Below, one piece after another: positions 34,754 through 44,800 of a stretch of DNA of 64,000 nucleotides (position 1 is the first letter of the stretch; every line of letters begins with the position of its first letter). The position numbers and the translations under genes are program-made. A model generated the notes under the pieces. The model had not been told where the DNA came from and did not search any database. It was given only the letters and a program-made list of their open reading frames with translations. Source of the stretch: Tahibacter soli (GTDB lineage: Bacteria > Pseudomonadota > Gammaproteobacteria > Xanthomonadales > Rhodanobacteraceae); the NCBI RefSeq assembly GCF_025717065.2, contig NZ_JAOVZO020000001.1:372001-436000 (forward strand), in the 5' to 3' direction.

Positions 34754-37651
34754 ATGCTCAATTCATCGCTACCGCGCGCGGTGCGCACCGCTCTCGGCGG
34801 ATCGTTCGCCGGCGCCGGCGCGGCCCTGGCGGCGCTGGCCGGCGGCGCGGCTCTGCCGGCGTTCGCGCAGGACGCGGGCTCTGCGAACACCGACAAGCTC
34901 GAAACGATCGTCGTGACCGGTTCGCGCATTCGCCGCGTCGATCTGGAAACCGCGAGCCCGGTGTTCGTGCTCGACAAGTCGCAGATCGAAAAGACCGGCA
35001 AGCTCACGATCGGCGACCTGTTGCAGTCGACGCCGGCCGTGGCCGGCGGTGCGACCGCGACGAACCCGGCGGTGAACAACGGCGGCGGTACCGGCGCATC
35101 GACGATCGACCTGCGCGGCCTGGGCCCGCAGCGCACGCTGGTGCTCGTCAACGGCCGTCGCCTGACCGGCCCGGCGCCGGACGTCAACGCGATCCCGGTG
35201 AATCTCATCGAGCGCGTGGAAGTGCTCAAGGACGGCGCATCCGCCGTGTACGGTTCCGACGCGATCGGCGGCGTCGTCAACTTCATCCTGCGCAAGGACT
35301 ATCAGGGCGCCGAAGTCGCGGTCGACTACGGCATCGCCGACAAGGACGACGGCCAGCGGCAAGGTTTCTCGGCGACGTTCGGTCACGCCAGCGACAAGGG
35401 CAGCGTGATGATCGGCCTCAACTACCACAAGCAGGACGAAGTGCTCGCGAGGGACCGCGACTTCTCCAAAGATGCCATTTATCTCTCGTCCGGCGTCGCG
35501 TCGGCGGCGGGCTCGAGCCGTACGCCGCGCGGCCGCGTGTTCCTGCCCGACGACATCCTCGCGCGCTACGGCGGCTGCGACGACGGCGCGGGTTCCGTCA
35601 CGCGCGTTCCGGGCGCCGCGGGTACGTCGCTCGACGACTACCGCTGCTACGACGGCGCGGTCGATTCGTACAACTTCCAGGCCGTCGGCAACCGCGAACT
35701 GACGCCGCAGGAGCGCGGCAGCCTGTTCGTCGTCGGCAACTATCGGCTGTCCGACAGCGTCGAGGCGTACGTCGAGGCGTTCTACAACCGCACGAGTTCG
35801 TCGTTCGCGATCGCGCCGCTGCCGTTCGACGCGCGCAGCGACAACGTCATCATCTCGGCGCAGAACATGTACAACCCGTTCGGCGTCGATTTCGGCCGCA
35901 GCGGTCCGAACGATTCCGGCAATTCGTTCTTCCTGCGCCTGGAAGCGCTCGGCAACCGCGCCGCGTCCGCCGGCACCGACACGGTGCAGACGAACATGGG
36001 CCTGCGCGGCGGCATCGGGGACACCAGCTGGCAGTGGGACGCGAACTTCACGTTCGGCCGCACCTCGCTCGTGCAGCGCTTCACCGGCTATCTGTACCAG
36101 CCGGGCCTGTCGGCCGCGCTCGGTCCGTCGTTCCGCGACGCGAACGGAAACCCGACGTGCGGCACGCCCGACGCGCCGATCGCCGCCTGCATTCCGATCA
36201 ATCCGTTCAACCCGGAAACGACGCCGGCCGGCTTCGCCGCGCTGTCGGCGCCGTATACGAACCGCACGACCGTGATCCAGCGCGAAATCGACGTCAACGC
36301 GAACGGCGAGCTGTTCGAACTGCCGGCCGGCGTGGTCAGCCTCGCCGTCGGCGGCACGTATCGCAAGGAATACCAGAACTTCGTGCCGGACTTCCTCGTC
36401 ATCGCGCAGGGGCCGGACTTCACCAACTGCTTCCTCGCGCAGGACGCCTGCACGTCGCCGATCAACGGCGGGTTCAACGTCAAGGAAGCGTACGGCGAAA
36501 TGTTCATTCCGGTACTTCGCGACGTCGCGTTCGCCAAGACGCTGAACGTCACGCTCGGTTCGCGCTATTCGAAGTATTCGACGTTCGGCAACACGACGAA
36601 CTCGAAGATCGGCCTGGAGTGGCGCCCGATCGACGACCTGTTGTTCCGCGCGACGATCGCCGAGGTGTTCCGCGCGCCGACGGTCAGCAACCTGTTCTCG
36701 GCGCCGGCGTCGAACTCGCCGACGTTCCGCGATCCGTGCATCGGCCTCACCACGCCGGTCGGCGTCAACGCGAACATCGACCGCGCGTGCGCGAACGTGC
36801 CGCGCGACGGTTCGTTCGAAGGGCCGCCGAACGGCCAGACGACCGGCCTCGTTTCCGGCAATCCGAACCTGAAGCCGGAAGCGGGCAAGGCGTTCACGTG
36901 GGGTCTCGTGTACGACCCGAGCTGGCTCGAAGGCGCGTCGCTGAGCATGGACGTGTGGCGCTTCGCGCTCAACGACAACATCAGCGCGCTCGACGTCAAC
37001 ACGGTCGCGACGCAGTGCTACAACGCCGGCAACCTGTGCGAATTCATCCACCGTTTCTCGGCCGACGGCCAGGTGTTCTACATCGACCAGCCGACGCTCA
37101 ACCTCGGCCGGCTCGATGCCAAGGGTCTCGACTTCGGCATCAAGTACCGCCTGCCGGAAACGCCGATCGGCAATTTCCGCTTCTCGATCGACACGACGTA
37201 CGTGGCGAAGTTCGACCAGCTGATCCGCGACCAGGCCGGCAATCCGACCGGCGTGATCCACGCCGCGGGCCACTTCAACCGCCAGCTCGGCAACTACGCG
37301 CGCTGGCGCGGCCTCGGCACGATCGGCTGGGATCTGGGCAACTTCGACGCGAGCTGGACGACGCGCTACGTGCACGGCTTCCAGCTCGGCAGCCTGCGTC
37401 CGGACGGCGACAGCGCGGACGGCACGTTCCCGAACGTCGTCGTGAAATACGGCGCGTCGACGTACCACAACTTCCAGTTCGGCTACGCGATCGAACCGAT
37501 CAACGCGCGCGTGGAGCTGGGCGTCGACAACGCGTTCGACAAACAGCCGCCGATCCTGTTCCAGAACAACGTGACGAACGGCAATACCGATCCGGTGACG
37601 TTCGACACGGTCGGGCGCTACTACTGGGCGCGGTTCAGTGTGAAGTTCTGA
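34754..37651 (+). CDS. TonB-dependent outer-membrane receptor
   Basis: 965 residues, with AGGAGA 5 nt before the ATG at 34754. A long Ala/Gly-rich signal (about 38 residues, ending PAFA) is followed by a TonB-box/plug entry LETIVVTGSRIRRV. The plug then carries STIDLRGLGPQRTLVLVNGR and YGSDAIGGVVNFILRKD. The barrel is about 750 residues and ends in aromatic FSVKF, the BAM signal. VVTGSRI entries are typical of xanthomonad receptors for plant or polymer-derived nutrients rather than siderophores, but the substrate cannot be read. Linked to the AraC regulator upstream and followed by a strong terminator. Confidence 0.95.
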   Translation: MLNSSLPRAVRTALGGSFAGAGAALAALAGGAALPAFAQDAGSANTDKLETIVVTGSRIRRVDLETASPVFVLDKSQIEKTGKLTIGDLLQSTPAVAGGATATNPAVNNGGGTGASTIDLRGLGPQRTLVLVNGRRLTGPAPDVNAIPVNLIERVEVLKDGASAVYGSDAIGGVVNFILRKDYQGAEVAVDYGIADKDDGQRQGFSATFGHASDKGSVMIGLNYHKQDEVLARDRDFSKDAIYLSSGVASAAGSSRTPRGRVFLPDDILARYGGCDDGAGSVTRVPGAAGTSLDDYRCYDGAVDSYNFQAVGNRELTPQERGSLFVVGNYRLSDSVEAYVEAFYNRTSSSFAIAPLPFDARSDNVIISAQNMYNPFGVDFGRSGPNDSGNSFFLRLEALGNRAASAGTDTVQTNMGLRGGIGDTSWQWDANFTFGRTSLVQRFTGYLYQPGLSAALGPSFRDANGNPTCGTPDAPIAACIPINPFNPETTPAGFAALSAPYTNRTTVIQREIDVNANGELFELPAGVVSLAVGGTYRKEYQNFVPDFLVIAQGPDFTNCFLAQDACTSPINGGFNVKEAYGEMFIPVLRDVAFAKTLNVTLGSRYSKYSTFGNTTNSKIGLEWRPIDDLLFRATIAEVFRAPTVSNLFSAPASNSPTFRDPCIGLTTPVGVNANIDRACANVPRDGSFEGPPNGQTTGLVSGNPNLKPEAGKAFTWGLVYDPSWLEGASLSMDVWRFALNDNISALDVNTVATQCYNAGNLCEFIHRFSADGQVFYIDQPTLNLGRLDAKGLDFGIKYRLPETPIGNFRFSIDTTYVAKFDQLIRDQAGNPTGVIHAAGHFNRQLGNYARWRGLGTIGWDLGNFDASWTTRYVHGFQLGSLRPDGDSADGTFPNVVVKYGASTYHNFQFGYAIEPINARVELGVDNAFDKQPPILFQNNVTNGNTDPVTFDTVGRYYWARFSVKF

Positions 37652-37671
37652 GCGAAGTGGCGATGTGAACG

Positions 37672-37702
37672 ACGCCGCGCGGAGCGATCCGCGCGGCGTT
37701 TT
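37672..37702 (+). terminator. Terminator after the TonB-dependent receptor
   Basis: A perfect 12-bp GC stem (37672-37683 with 37688-37699) closes on a GCGA loop. TTTT follows. Confidence 0.88.
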
Positions 37703-37742
37703 GCCAAGTCGCATCGACAACCTCGACTCGAAGCAGTCCTGC

Positions 37743-37877
37743 GCGTCGCCCCCCTCATCCCAGCCTTCTCCCCCAACGCGGTTGGGGGAGAAGGAGCCGA
37801 GGATGCAGGCTCCGCGTCGCATAAGCCCTCTCCCTCAAGCTTGCTTGGGGGAGAGGGTTTGGGTGAGGGGGCGACGC
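37743..37877. repeat. MITE-like palindromic element, copy 1
   Basis: Outer inverted repeats of the form GCGTCGCCCCC-TCA-CCC (37743-37761 and 37860-37877) enclose two hairpins. The first is a perfect 14-bp stem (37764-37777 with 37781-37794) and the second lies at about 37826-37857. No coding capacity. A diverged copy lies at 63404-63586. Confidence 0.75.
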
Positions 37878-37907
37878 TCAGGTCTTCGTTGCGCGATGGA
37901 GGTATTC

Positions 37908-39485
37908 TCAACCGGCGATCAAAGCCGCCGCACGCTCCGCGATCATGATCGTCGGCGCGTTCGTATTGCCTCCCGGCAGGCACGGCATCACCGACGCGTC
38001 GACCACGCGCAGCCCGTCGACGCCGCGCACGCGCAGCTGGTTGTCGACGACCGCATCGGCGTCGGCGCCCATGCGGCACGTGCCGATCGGGTGGTAGATC
38101 GATTCGGCCTTGCGCCGCACGAACGCTTCGATGTCGGCGTCGCTGCGCACGGCGTCGCCCGGGTAGATTTCCGGTCCGCGATACGGCGCGAACGCGGCCT
38201 GCGCGAAGATCTCGCGCGACAGCTTCGCCGCTTCGATCATCATTTTCAGGTCCCAGCCGTCGGCGTCGGAGAGATAGTTCGCGTGGATCGCGGCCGGTGC
38301 GGCCGGGTCGGCCGAACGCAGGCCGATGCGTCCGCGGCTTTTCGGACGCAGCGCGCACGCGTGCAGCGTGTAGCCGTTGCCGGGCAGGCGGTGACGGCCA
38401 TGATCGTCGAGGAGGGCCGGCACGAAATGGAACTGCACGTCGCAGCGCTCGTCCGGCGCGTGGCGGCTGCGCACGAAGCCGCCGACTTCGGCGATGTTCG
38501 ACGTGCCGATGCCTTGACGCTTGAGCAGGAATTTCAACGCGATCGCGACGTCGTTCGTGCGGTCGTACGTGACCGGCTGCGTGCAGCGCACGAGCGTGCA
38601 GATGTCGAGGTGATCCTGCAGGTTCGCGCCGACGCCGGCGACGTCGGCCTCGACGCGAATGCCGTGCGCGCGCAGGTGATCGGCCGGGCCGACGCCCGAG
38701 AGCATCAGCAGCTGCGGCGAATTGATCGAGCCGCCGCACAGGATCACTTCGCGGCCTTCGGCGCGCGTCAGACGGCCGTAGTGGCGGTAGTCGACGCCGC
38801 TCGCGCGACCGCCGGACACGAGCACGCGCTCGGTGCGCGCATGCGTGCGGATCGTGAGGTTGGCGCGACCGCGCGCGGGCGCCAGATACGCCGCGGCGGC
38901 CGAGCAGCGCGCGCCGTTGCGCTGCGTGACCTGGTAGTAGCCGAAGCCTTCCTGCGCCTGCGCGTTGAAGTCGTCGTTGCGCGGATATCCCGTCGCCGCG
39001 GCGGCCGCGAGCGCGACGTCCGAAAGCGGGTTGTGATGGCGCAGATCGGATACGCCGAGCGGTCCGTCGGCGCCGTGCCACGCGTCGGCGCCGCGCGTAT
39101 TGGCTTCGCTCGCGCGGAACACCGGCAGCACGTTGCGCCAGGCCCAGCCGTCGTCGCCGGCGAGCGCGGCCCATTCGTCGTAGTCGCGCGCGTCGCCGCG
39201 GATGTAGCACATCGCGTTGATCGAACTCGAACCGCCGAGCACCTTGCCGCGCGGCCACCACAGGCGCCGCCCGTCGAGCTGCGGTTCGGGTTCGGTGTTG
39301 TAGTCCCAGTTCACGCGGCGGTTGTTGACGAGCTTGGCGAGGCCGGCCGGCATGTGGATGAACGGGTGCCAGTCGCGACCGCCGGCTTCGAGCAGCAGCA
39401 CGCGCGTGCGCGGATTCGCGCTCAACCGGTTCGCCAGCACGCAGCCGGCGGAGCCGGCGCCGACGATGATGTAGTCGTAAGTCAT
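37908..39485 (-). CDS. GMC-family FAD oxidoreductase (choline-dehydrogenase-like)
   Basis: 525 residues from MTYDYIIVGAGSAG; 6 extra upstream codons are unlikely. The Rossmann motif GAGSAG sits at the N-terminus. GMC signatures are RGKVLGGSSSINAMCYIRG and GGSINSPQLLMLSGVGP. The C-terminal YHPIGTCRMG contains the conserved active-site His, followed by PGGNTNAPTIMIAE. The family oxidises alcohols such as choline, polyethylene glycol or aliphatic alcohols. No betaine gene is nearby, so the substrate is not assigned. FAD-bound and probably cytoplasmic or peripheral, with no signal peptide. Confidence 0.93.
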   Translation of the reverse strand: MTYDYIIVGAGSAGCVLANRLSANPRTRVLLLEAGGRDWHPFIHMPAGLAKLVNNRRVNWDYNTEPEPQLDGRRLWWPRGKVLGGSSSINAMCYIRGDARDYDEWAALAGDDGWAWRNVLPVFRASEANTRGADAWHGADGPLGVSDLRHHNPLSDVALAAAAATGYPRNDDFNAQAQEGFGYYQVTQRNGARCSAAAAYLAPARGRANLTIRTHARTERVLVSGGRASGVDYRHYGRLTRAEGREVILCGGSINSPQLLMLSGVGPADHLRAHGIRVEADVAGVGANLQDHLDICTLVRCTQPVTYDRTNDVAIALKFLLKRQGIGTSNIAEVGGFVRSRHAPDERCDVQFHFVPALLDDHGRHRLPGNGYTLHACALRPKSRGRIGLRSADPAAPAAIHANYLSDADGWDLKMMIEAAKLSREIFAQAAFAPYRGPEIYPGDAVRSDADIEAFVRRKAESIYHPIGTCRMGADADAVVDNQLRVRGVDGLRVVDASVMPCLPGGNTNAPTIMIAERAAALIAG

Positions 39486-39565
39486 TCCGTTTGCCGTCAA
39501 CAAGACCCGTCGAGGCTAGGAGGCGCGGCTAGAGCAGATGCTCCATCGCAGTGCACCATTGCGGC

Positions 39566-40369
39566 TCAGGCGAGTACCGCGACCGTGTCGCCGAGTCGGA
39601 TCGTGCCCGCCCCGCGCGGAATCAGGTTTTGCCCGAACGTCACGCCCTTGGGCGTGCGGCGGTACGTGATCAGCGTGCGCAGCGGCTCGCCGGCCGGATC
39701 GCGTTCGCCGCGTTCGGGGTCGACCGTCGTGAACACGCAGCGCGTGCACGGCTTGACGACGTCGAACTCGACCTCGCCGACGCGGATGCGCGTCCAGCCG
39801 TCCTCGGCGTGCGGCGCGACGCCGTCGACGACGAGGTTCGGGCGAAACCGCAGCATCGGGATCGGCTGCGCGAGCTTGCCGTTCAACTGATCGAGCGCCG
39901 CTTGCGAAATCAGCAGCACGGGAAAGCCATCGGCGAAGCTCACCTCGTCGCCGGGTTCGGCGTAGCTCTCGTCGACCGCGCGCCGCGCGGCGGCGTCCAT
40001 GTACACGAGATCGGCCGGCTGGCCGAGGAACCGACTCAGCCACGCACGGGCCGCCGCATCCGCGGCCAGCGCGCCGACCGTCGCGCCCCACACCTCGACG
40101 GTGCGGCGCGCGCGATCGGGCGAAGGCGTCGCGACGGCGAGCGGCTGCATGCCGGGCGCGTCGAAGACGAGGCCGTGCGCGTCGGGCGCGACGCGGATCA
40201 GCGGCATGCGCGAGAACTCGCGGCCGGTGACGAACTTGCCGTTCGCGTCGACGATCATCCAGCGCCGGTCGTGCGCGAGGCCGCGCGTTTCGACCTGCGC
40301 TTCGCGCGGCGCGAGGGCGGCGCACGACTTGACGGGGTACACGTGCAGTGCGGAGAGAGTCGCGTTCAT
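39566..40369 (-). CDS. MOSC-domain protein (YcbX/MOCS-like)
   Basis: 267 residues from MNATLSALHVYPVKSC. The N-terminal MOSC beta-barrel (about 1-120; HVYPVKSCAAL, RGLAHDRRWMIVDANGKFVT) is followed by the MOSC domain. The conserved Cys lies in VKPCTRCVFTTVDPE, the site that binds molybdenum cofactor or relays sulfur in the family. Such proteins act in N-hydroxylated base detoxification or cofactor sulfuration. A moaB gene is present in the window (47.9 kb) but is not adjacent. Confidence 0.9.
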   Translation of the reverse strand: MNATLSALHVYPVKSCAALAPREAQVETRGLAHDRRWMIVDANGKFVTGREFSRMPLIRVAPDAHGLVFDAPGMQPLAVATPSPDRARRTVEVWGATVGALAADAAARAWLSRFLGQPADLVYMDAAARRAVDESYAEPGDEVSFADGFPVLLISQAALDQLNGKLAQPIPMLRFRPNLVVDGVAPHAEDGWTRIRVGEVEFDVVKPCTRCVFTTVDPERGERDPAGEPLRTLITYRRTPKGVTFGQNLIPRGAGTIRLGDTVAVLA

Positions 40370-40494
40370 CGCGCGATTATGCCGGCTGCGCGCGACGAAA
40401 GCCGGAGCCATTGCGCAATCCATTTTGCGGGCCACACGCCGGTCGCGGGATTGCGTTAGTCTTGCGCCGGCCCGTCTCCCGATAAAACCAGCGC

Positions 40495-41766
40495 ATGCCG
40501 AAACGGATCGCGGTCGAACGACACGAATGGCCCGCGCTCGTGGTGTCGTTCAGCTATTTTTTTCTCGTGCTCGCGGCGTACTACATGGTGAGGCCGGTGC
40601 GCGACCAGCTGTCGGCCGCCGTCGGCTCGACGGCGCTGCCGATGTTCTATCTCGTGACGTTCGTCGTCACGTTGTCGCTGACGCCGCTGTTCGGCGCGCT
40701 CGCATCGCGTTTTCCGCGCCGGCAGTTCGTGCCGGCCGTGTATCTGTTCTTTCTCGCGTGCCTGCTCGGCTTCATTCCGCTGTTCGAGATGCAGGACCAG
40801 ATCGGCGCGAAGCTGCTCGGCACGATCTTCTTCGTCTGGGTCAGCGTGTTCAACCTGTTCGTCGTCGCGGTGTTCTGGAGTTTCATCGCCGACATCTTCG
40901 ATCCGCAGCAGGCCCGCCGGCTGTTTCCCGTCATCGCCGTCGGCGGCGCGCTCGGCGCGATCGCCGGGCCGCTCGTGACGAAGGGGCTCGTGTACGAGGT
41001 CGGGGTCAGCGGCCTGCTGGTGCTGTCGGCGTCGCTGCTGGGCCTGTGCATCGCCTGCATCTTTTCGCTGTCGGCGTGGGCGCGGCGCAACCCGGTCGCG
41101 TCCGAGCCCGATCGCGACGCGCGCATCATCGGCGGCAGCATGATCGGCGGCGTCGTGCAGACGCTGCGCTCGCCGTTCCTGCGCCGCGTGGCGCTCCTGC
41201 TGCTGCTCGGCGACGCGGTCGGCACGGTCATCTACGCGATGCTCAGCGACTACAGCAACGCGACGTTCACGACGCGCGAGGAACGCATCGCGTTCGCGTC
41301 GAACGTCGATCTCTACGCGAACGTGCTGCAGATCGCGCTGCAGGTGACGCTGACGCGCGAGCTGCTGATGCGCTTCGGGCCGTCCGCGGCGATCATCGTC
41401 GACGGCCTGATCAAGGCCGTCATGCTCGTGGGCCTGATCGTGTTCGGCGCCGGCTGGATCGTCGTCGTGGCCGTGATCACGCGCGCGAGCGCGTACGGCG
41501 TGTTCAAGCCCGGCGCCGACAGTCTGTACACGATGGTCGACGCCGAAACGCGCTACAAGGCGAAAAATTTCATCGACACGGCCGTGTGGCGCTTCGGCGA
41601 TCTCGTGGTGACGTCGGGCTTCAACCTGTTGCGCGCGGTCGGCGTCACGTTGCCGGGGTTCGCGCTGCTCACCGTCGCCGCCGCGCTGACGTCCGCCTGG
41701 CAGGGCTGGCGCGTCGCGCAGTCCGACGAACTGACCGGCAAGCCCGACGAAAAAGCCGCCGCGTAG
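40495..41766 (+). CDS. Major-facilitator protein of the nucleotide-exchange (Npt/Tlc-like) type
   Basis: 423 residues, with about 12 hydrophobic segments. The N-terminus SYFFLVLAAYYMVRPVRDQL and the loop FWSFIADIFDPQQARRLFPV match the MFS group related to ATP/ADP translocases, which is common in free-living proteobacteria with unknown cargo. I infer an inner-membrane transporter of unknown substrate; true nucleotide exchange is usually an endosymbiont trait and should not be assumed. It ends 65 nt before the large membrane protein on the same strand. Confidence 0.8.
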   Translation: MPKRIAVERHEWPALVVSFSYFFLVLAAYYMVRPVRDQLSAAVGSTALPMFYLVTFVVTLSLTPLFGALASRFPRRQFVPAVYLFFLACLLGFIPLFEMQDQIGAKLLGTIFFVWVSVFNLFVVAVFWSFIADIFDPQQARRLFPVIAVGGALGAIAGPLVTKGLVYEVGVSGLLVLSASLLGLCIACIFSLSAWARRNPVASEPDRDARIIGGSMIGGVVQTLRSPFLRRVALLLLLGDAVGTVIYAMLSDYSNATFTTREERIAFASNVDLYANVLQIALQVTLTRELLMRFGPSAAIIVDGLIKAVMLVGLIVFGAGWIVVVAVITRASAYGVFKPGADSLYTMVDAETRYKAKNFIDTAVWRFGDLVVTSGFNLLRAVGVTLPGFALLTVAAALTSAWQGWRVAQSDELTGKPDEKAAA

Positions 41767-41831
41767 GCCGGCGCGGAACCCCGTACACTTGCCGGCGTCG
41801 TTGCAGCGGCTTGTCGAATAGGGAGTGTTCC

Positions 41832-44800
41832 ATGCGCACTGTGCTCGGCCTCGTTGCGTTGCTGTTCGCGTCCGTCCTCTGCGCGCAGTCGCCCGCGCCG
41901 CCCGATCCGATTCCGCCGCCGCTGCGCGACTGGCGCGGCTGGGTGCTCAAGGACCTCGACTACCGTGCCTGCCCGCTGATCGCCACGCAGGGTGCCGAAT
42001 CCGCCGACGACTATCTGTGCGCGTGGCCCGGCCGCGTGACGATCGACGCCGGCGCGACGGGCGCCGCGATCGCGCAGACATGGCGCGTCGAGGCGACGTC
42101 GTGGGTGCCGCTGCCCGGGGACGCCGAATATTGGCCGCAGGAGGTGACGGTCAACGGGCAGGGCGCGCCGGTGCTCATGCACGACGATCAGCCCGCGCTG
42201 CGACTCGCGCCCGGCACGTACCAGATCAAGGCGCGCATTCCGTGGGCGCAGCGCCCGCAGCAGCTGCGGCTGGCGGCGGTCGTGGGCCTCGTCGACCTGC
42301 GCGTCGACGGCAAGGCGGTGACGCCGCTGCAGCGCGACGGCGACGAGCTGACGCTCGGCCGCGGCGAAACCGAGGAACCCGAGGCCGACGAGATCGGCAT
42401 CAAAGTGTTCCGCAAGCTGACCGATGCGATTCCGGCGCAGCTCTCCACGCACCTGGAAATCTCCGTGTCCGGCCAGGCACGCGAGGAGACGTTCGCGCCG
42501 GTACTGCCGGCCGGAGTCGTTCCGACGCAGCTCGCCGGCGACCTGCCGGCGCGCATCGACGCCGAAGGCCGCCTGCACGTGCAGGTGCAGCCCGGCACGT
42601 GGGTGCTCACGCTCGATGCGCGGCTCACCGAACCGTTGACCAGGCTCGCCGCGAAGCTCGCATCCGAGCCGTGGCCCGAGCAGGAAATCTGGAGTTTCCA
42701 GGCGAATCCGGGCCTGCGCGTCACGAGCGTTGCCGGTGATACGCCGATCGATCCGGCGCAGGCCGGCGTGCCGGGCGACTGGCGCGCGCTGCCGGCGTTC
42801 GCGCTCGGCGACGGCGCCGCGCTGACGATCGAAGAACGCGCGCGCGGCCTGTCGGCCGACGATGCGAATCGATTGACGCTCGTGCGCGAGGCGTGGCTCG
42901 ATTTTTCCGGCGCGGGCTTGAACGCGAAGGACCAGATCAGCGGCCGCATGCAGCGCGACTGGCGGCTCGATCTCGCGCCGCCGTTCACGCTCGAACGCGC
43001 CGAGGCCGACGGCGAAGGCCTGCTCGTCACGAAGGGCGCCGGCGAAGGCCGCACCGGTGTCGAGCTGCGCAATCCCAATGTGAATCTTTCCGCCGGCGTG
43101 CGCATCGCCCAGGCCGGCGGCGAACTGCCGATCGCCGGCTGGAAGCACAGCTTCGACCAGGTACAGCTGTCGCTGCACCTGCCGTACAGCTGGCGCCTGA
43201 TCGCCGCGCCCGGCGCCGATCGCGCCGACGGCAGCTGGATCTGGCGCTGGACGCTGCTCGACGTGTTTCTCGTCGCGGTGATCGGCCTCGCCGCCGCGCG
43301 CGCCTTCGGCTGGCTCGGCGGCGCGTTCGCCGCGGGCTATCTCGTGCTCGCGTACCACGAGGCCGCCTCGCCGTTGTGGGCGCTGCTCGCGGCGCTCGCG
43401 CTGCTGCTGCTCGCGCGCGCGCTGCCGGCCGGACGCCTCGCCGACGTCGCGCGCTGGGCCGCGCGCGGCGCCTGCGTGCTGCTCGTGCTCGTCGCGCTGC
43501 CGTTCATCGCGACGCAAGTACGTTATGTGCTTTATCCGCAATTGGAAAATGCGGCCGACGACTTCGGCATCGTCGACGGTTTCGCCGGCGGGGCCATGCA
43601 AATGGAGATGCAGGCCGCACCGGCGCCGGCCGCGCCGCCGCCGCCGCCCGCGCCCGTGGCAGAGACGAACGCACAGGACAGCTCGTCGCTCGAATCGGTC
43701 GTCGTTGCCGGCAGCCGCGTGGCGAAGAAGATCGCCGGTGCGCCGCCCGAACAGGCGGGCTACAGCGGCCTGTACCGCCATCGCGCCGCGCGCCAGCGCT
43801 ACGCGCAGAACACCGTGATCCAGGCCGGCCGCGGCGAGCCGGGCTGGCGCTTCGGCACGACCGCGTCGTTGAGCTGGAGCGGCCCCGTGCTCGCCGAACA
43901 GAGCGTGCGCCTGCTGCTGGCGCCGCCGTGGCTCGTGCGCGCGTTGCGCCTGGTCATGCTCGCGCTGCTCGTCTTGACGATCGTCGCGGTCGCACGGCGC
44001 GCGTTCGCCGGCGTCGCGGCGCCACCGACGGCACCGCGCGGTGCGACCGCGCTCGCGGTGTTCGGCTTCGCGACATTGCTCGCCGCGGGCGGCGTGCGCG
44101 CGCAGGCCGGTTATCCGTCCGACGAATTGCTCGAACAGCTGCGCGAACGCATCGTCGAAGCGCCGGCCTGCGCGCCGGGCTGCGCGAACGCGGCGCGCGC
44201 GATCGTGCGCGCCGACGCCGGCGCGGTGCGCGTGGCGCTCGACATCAACGCGGGCGAGCGCGTGGCCGTGCCGCTGCCGGGCGAAGACGCCGCGCTCGAT
44301 CTGGCGAGCGTGCGCGTCGACGGTGCGGTGCAGGAGCACGTCGTGCGTCACGACGACGTGCTGTGGCTGGCGCTCGCGCGCGGCGTGCATCGCGTCGAAC
44401 TCGAATTCCGCACCGGCGACACCGACCACCTCGCGCTGAAATTCCCGCTCAAGCCCGCCTTCGTCGACGTGTCGCTCGACGGCTGGCAGGCGACCGGCGT
44501 CAACGAAAACCGGCTGCTCGGCGACACGCTGTCGCTCGCGCGCGAGCGCCGCGGCGACGACGCGCAGGCGTCGCCGCGCGGCGCGGCGCAGCAGTTTCCG
44601 CCCTACGTGCAGGTCGAACGCCGGCTCGTGTTCGATCTCGAATGGCGCGTCGAATCGCAGGCGACGCGCATCGCGCCGCGCACCGGCGGCTTCTCGGTCG
44701 CGGTGCCGCTCCTGCCCGGCGAGCAGCTGCTCAGCTCCGGCGTGCGCCAGCAGGACGGCAAGGTGCTGCTGTCGTTCGGCGGCGATCAGGCGCAACTGAG

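Noticed and set aside
37665-39890. A plus-strand frame opposite the GMC oxidoreductase
   Set aside because: It runs through the terminator and the palindromic element and has Arg/Val-rich shadow composition; the minus strand encodes a complete known enzyme.
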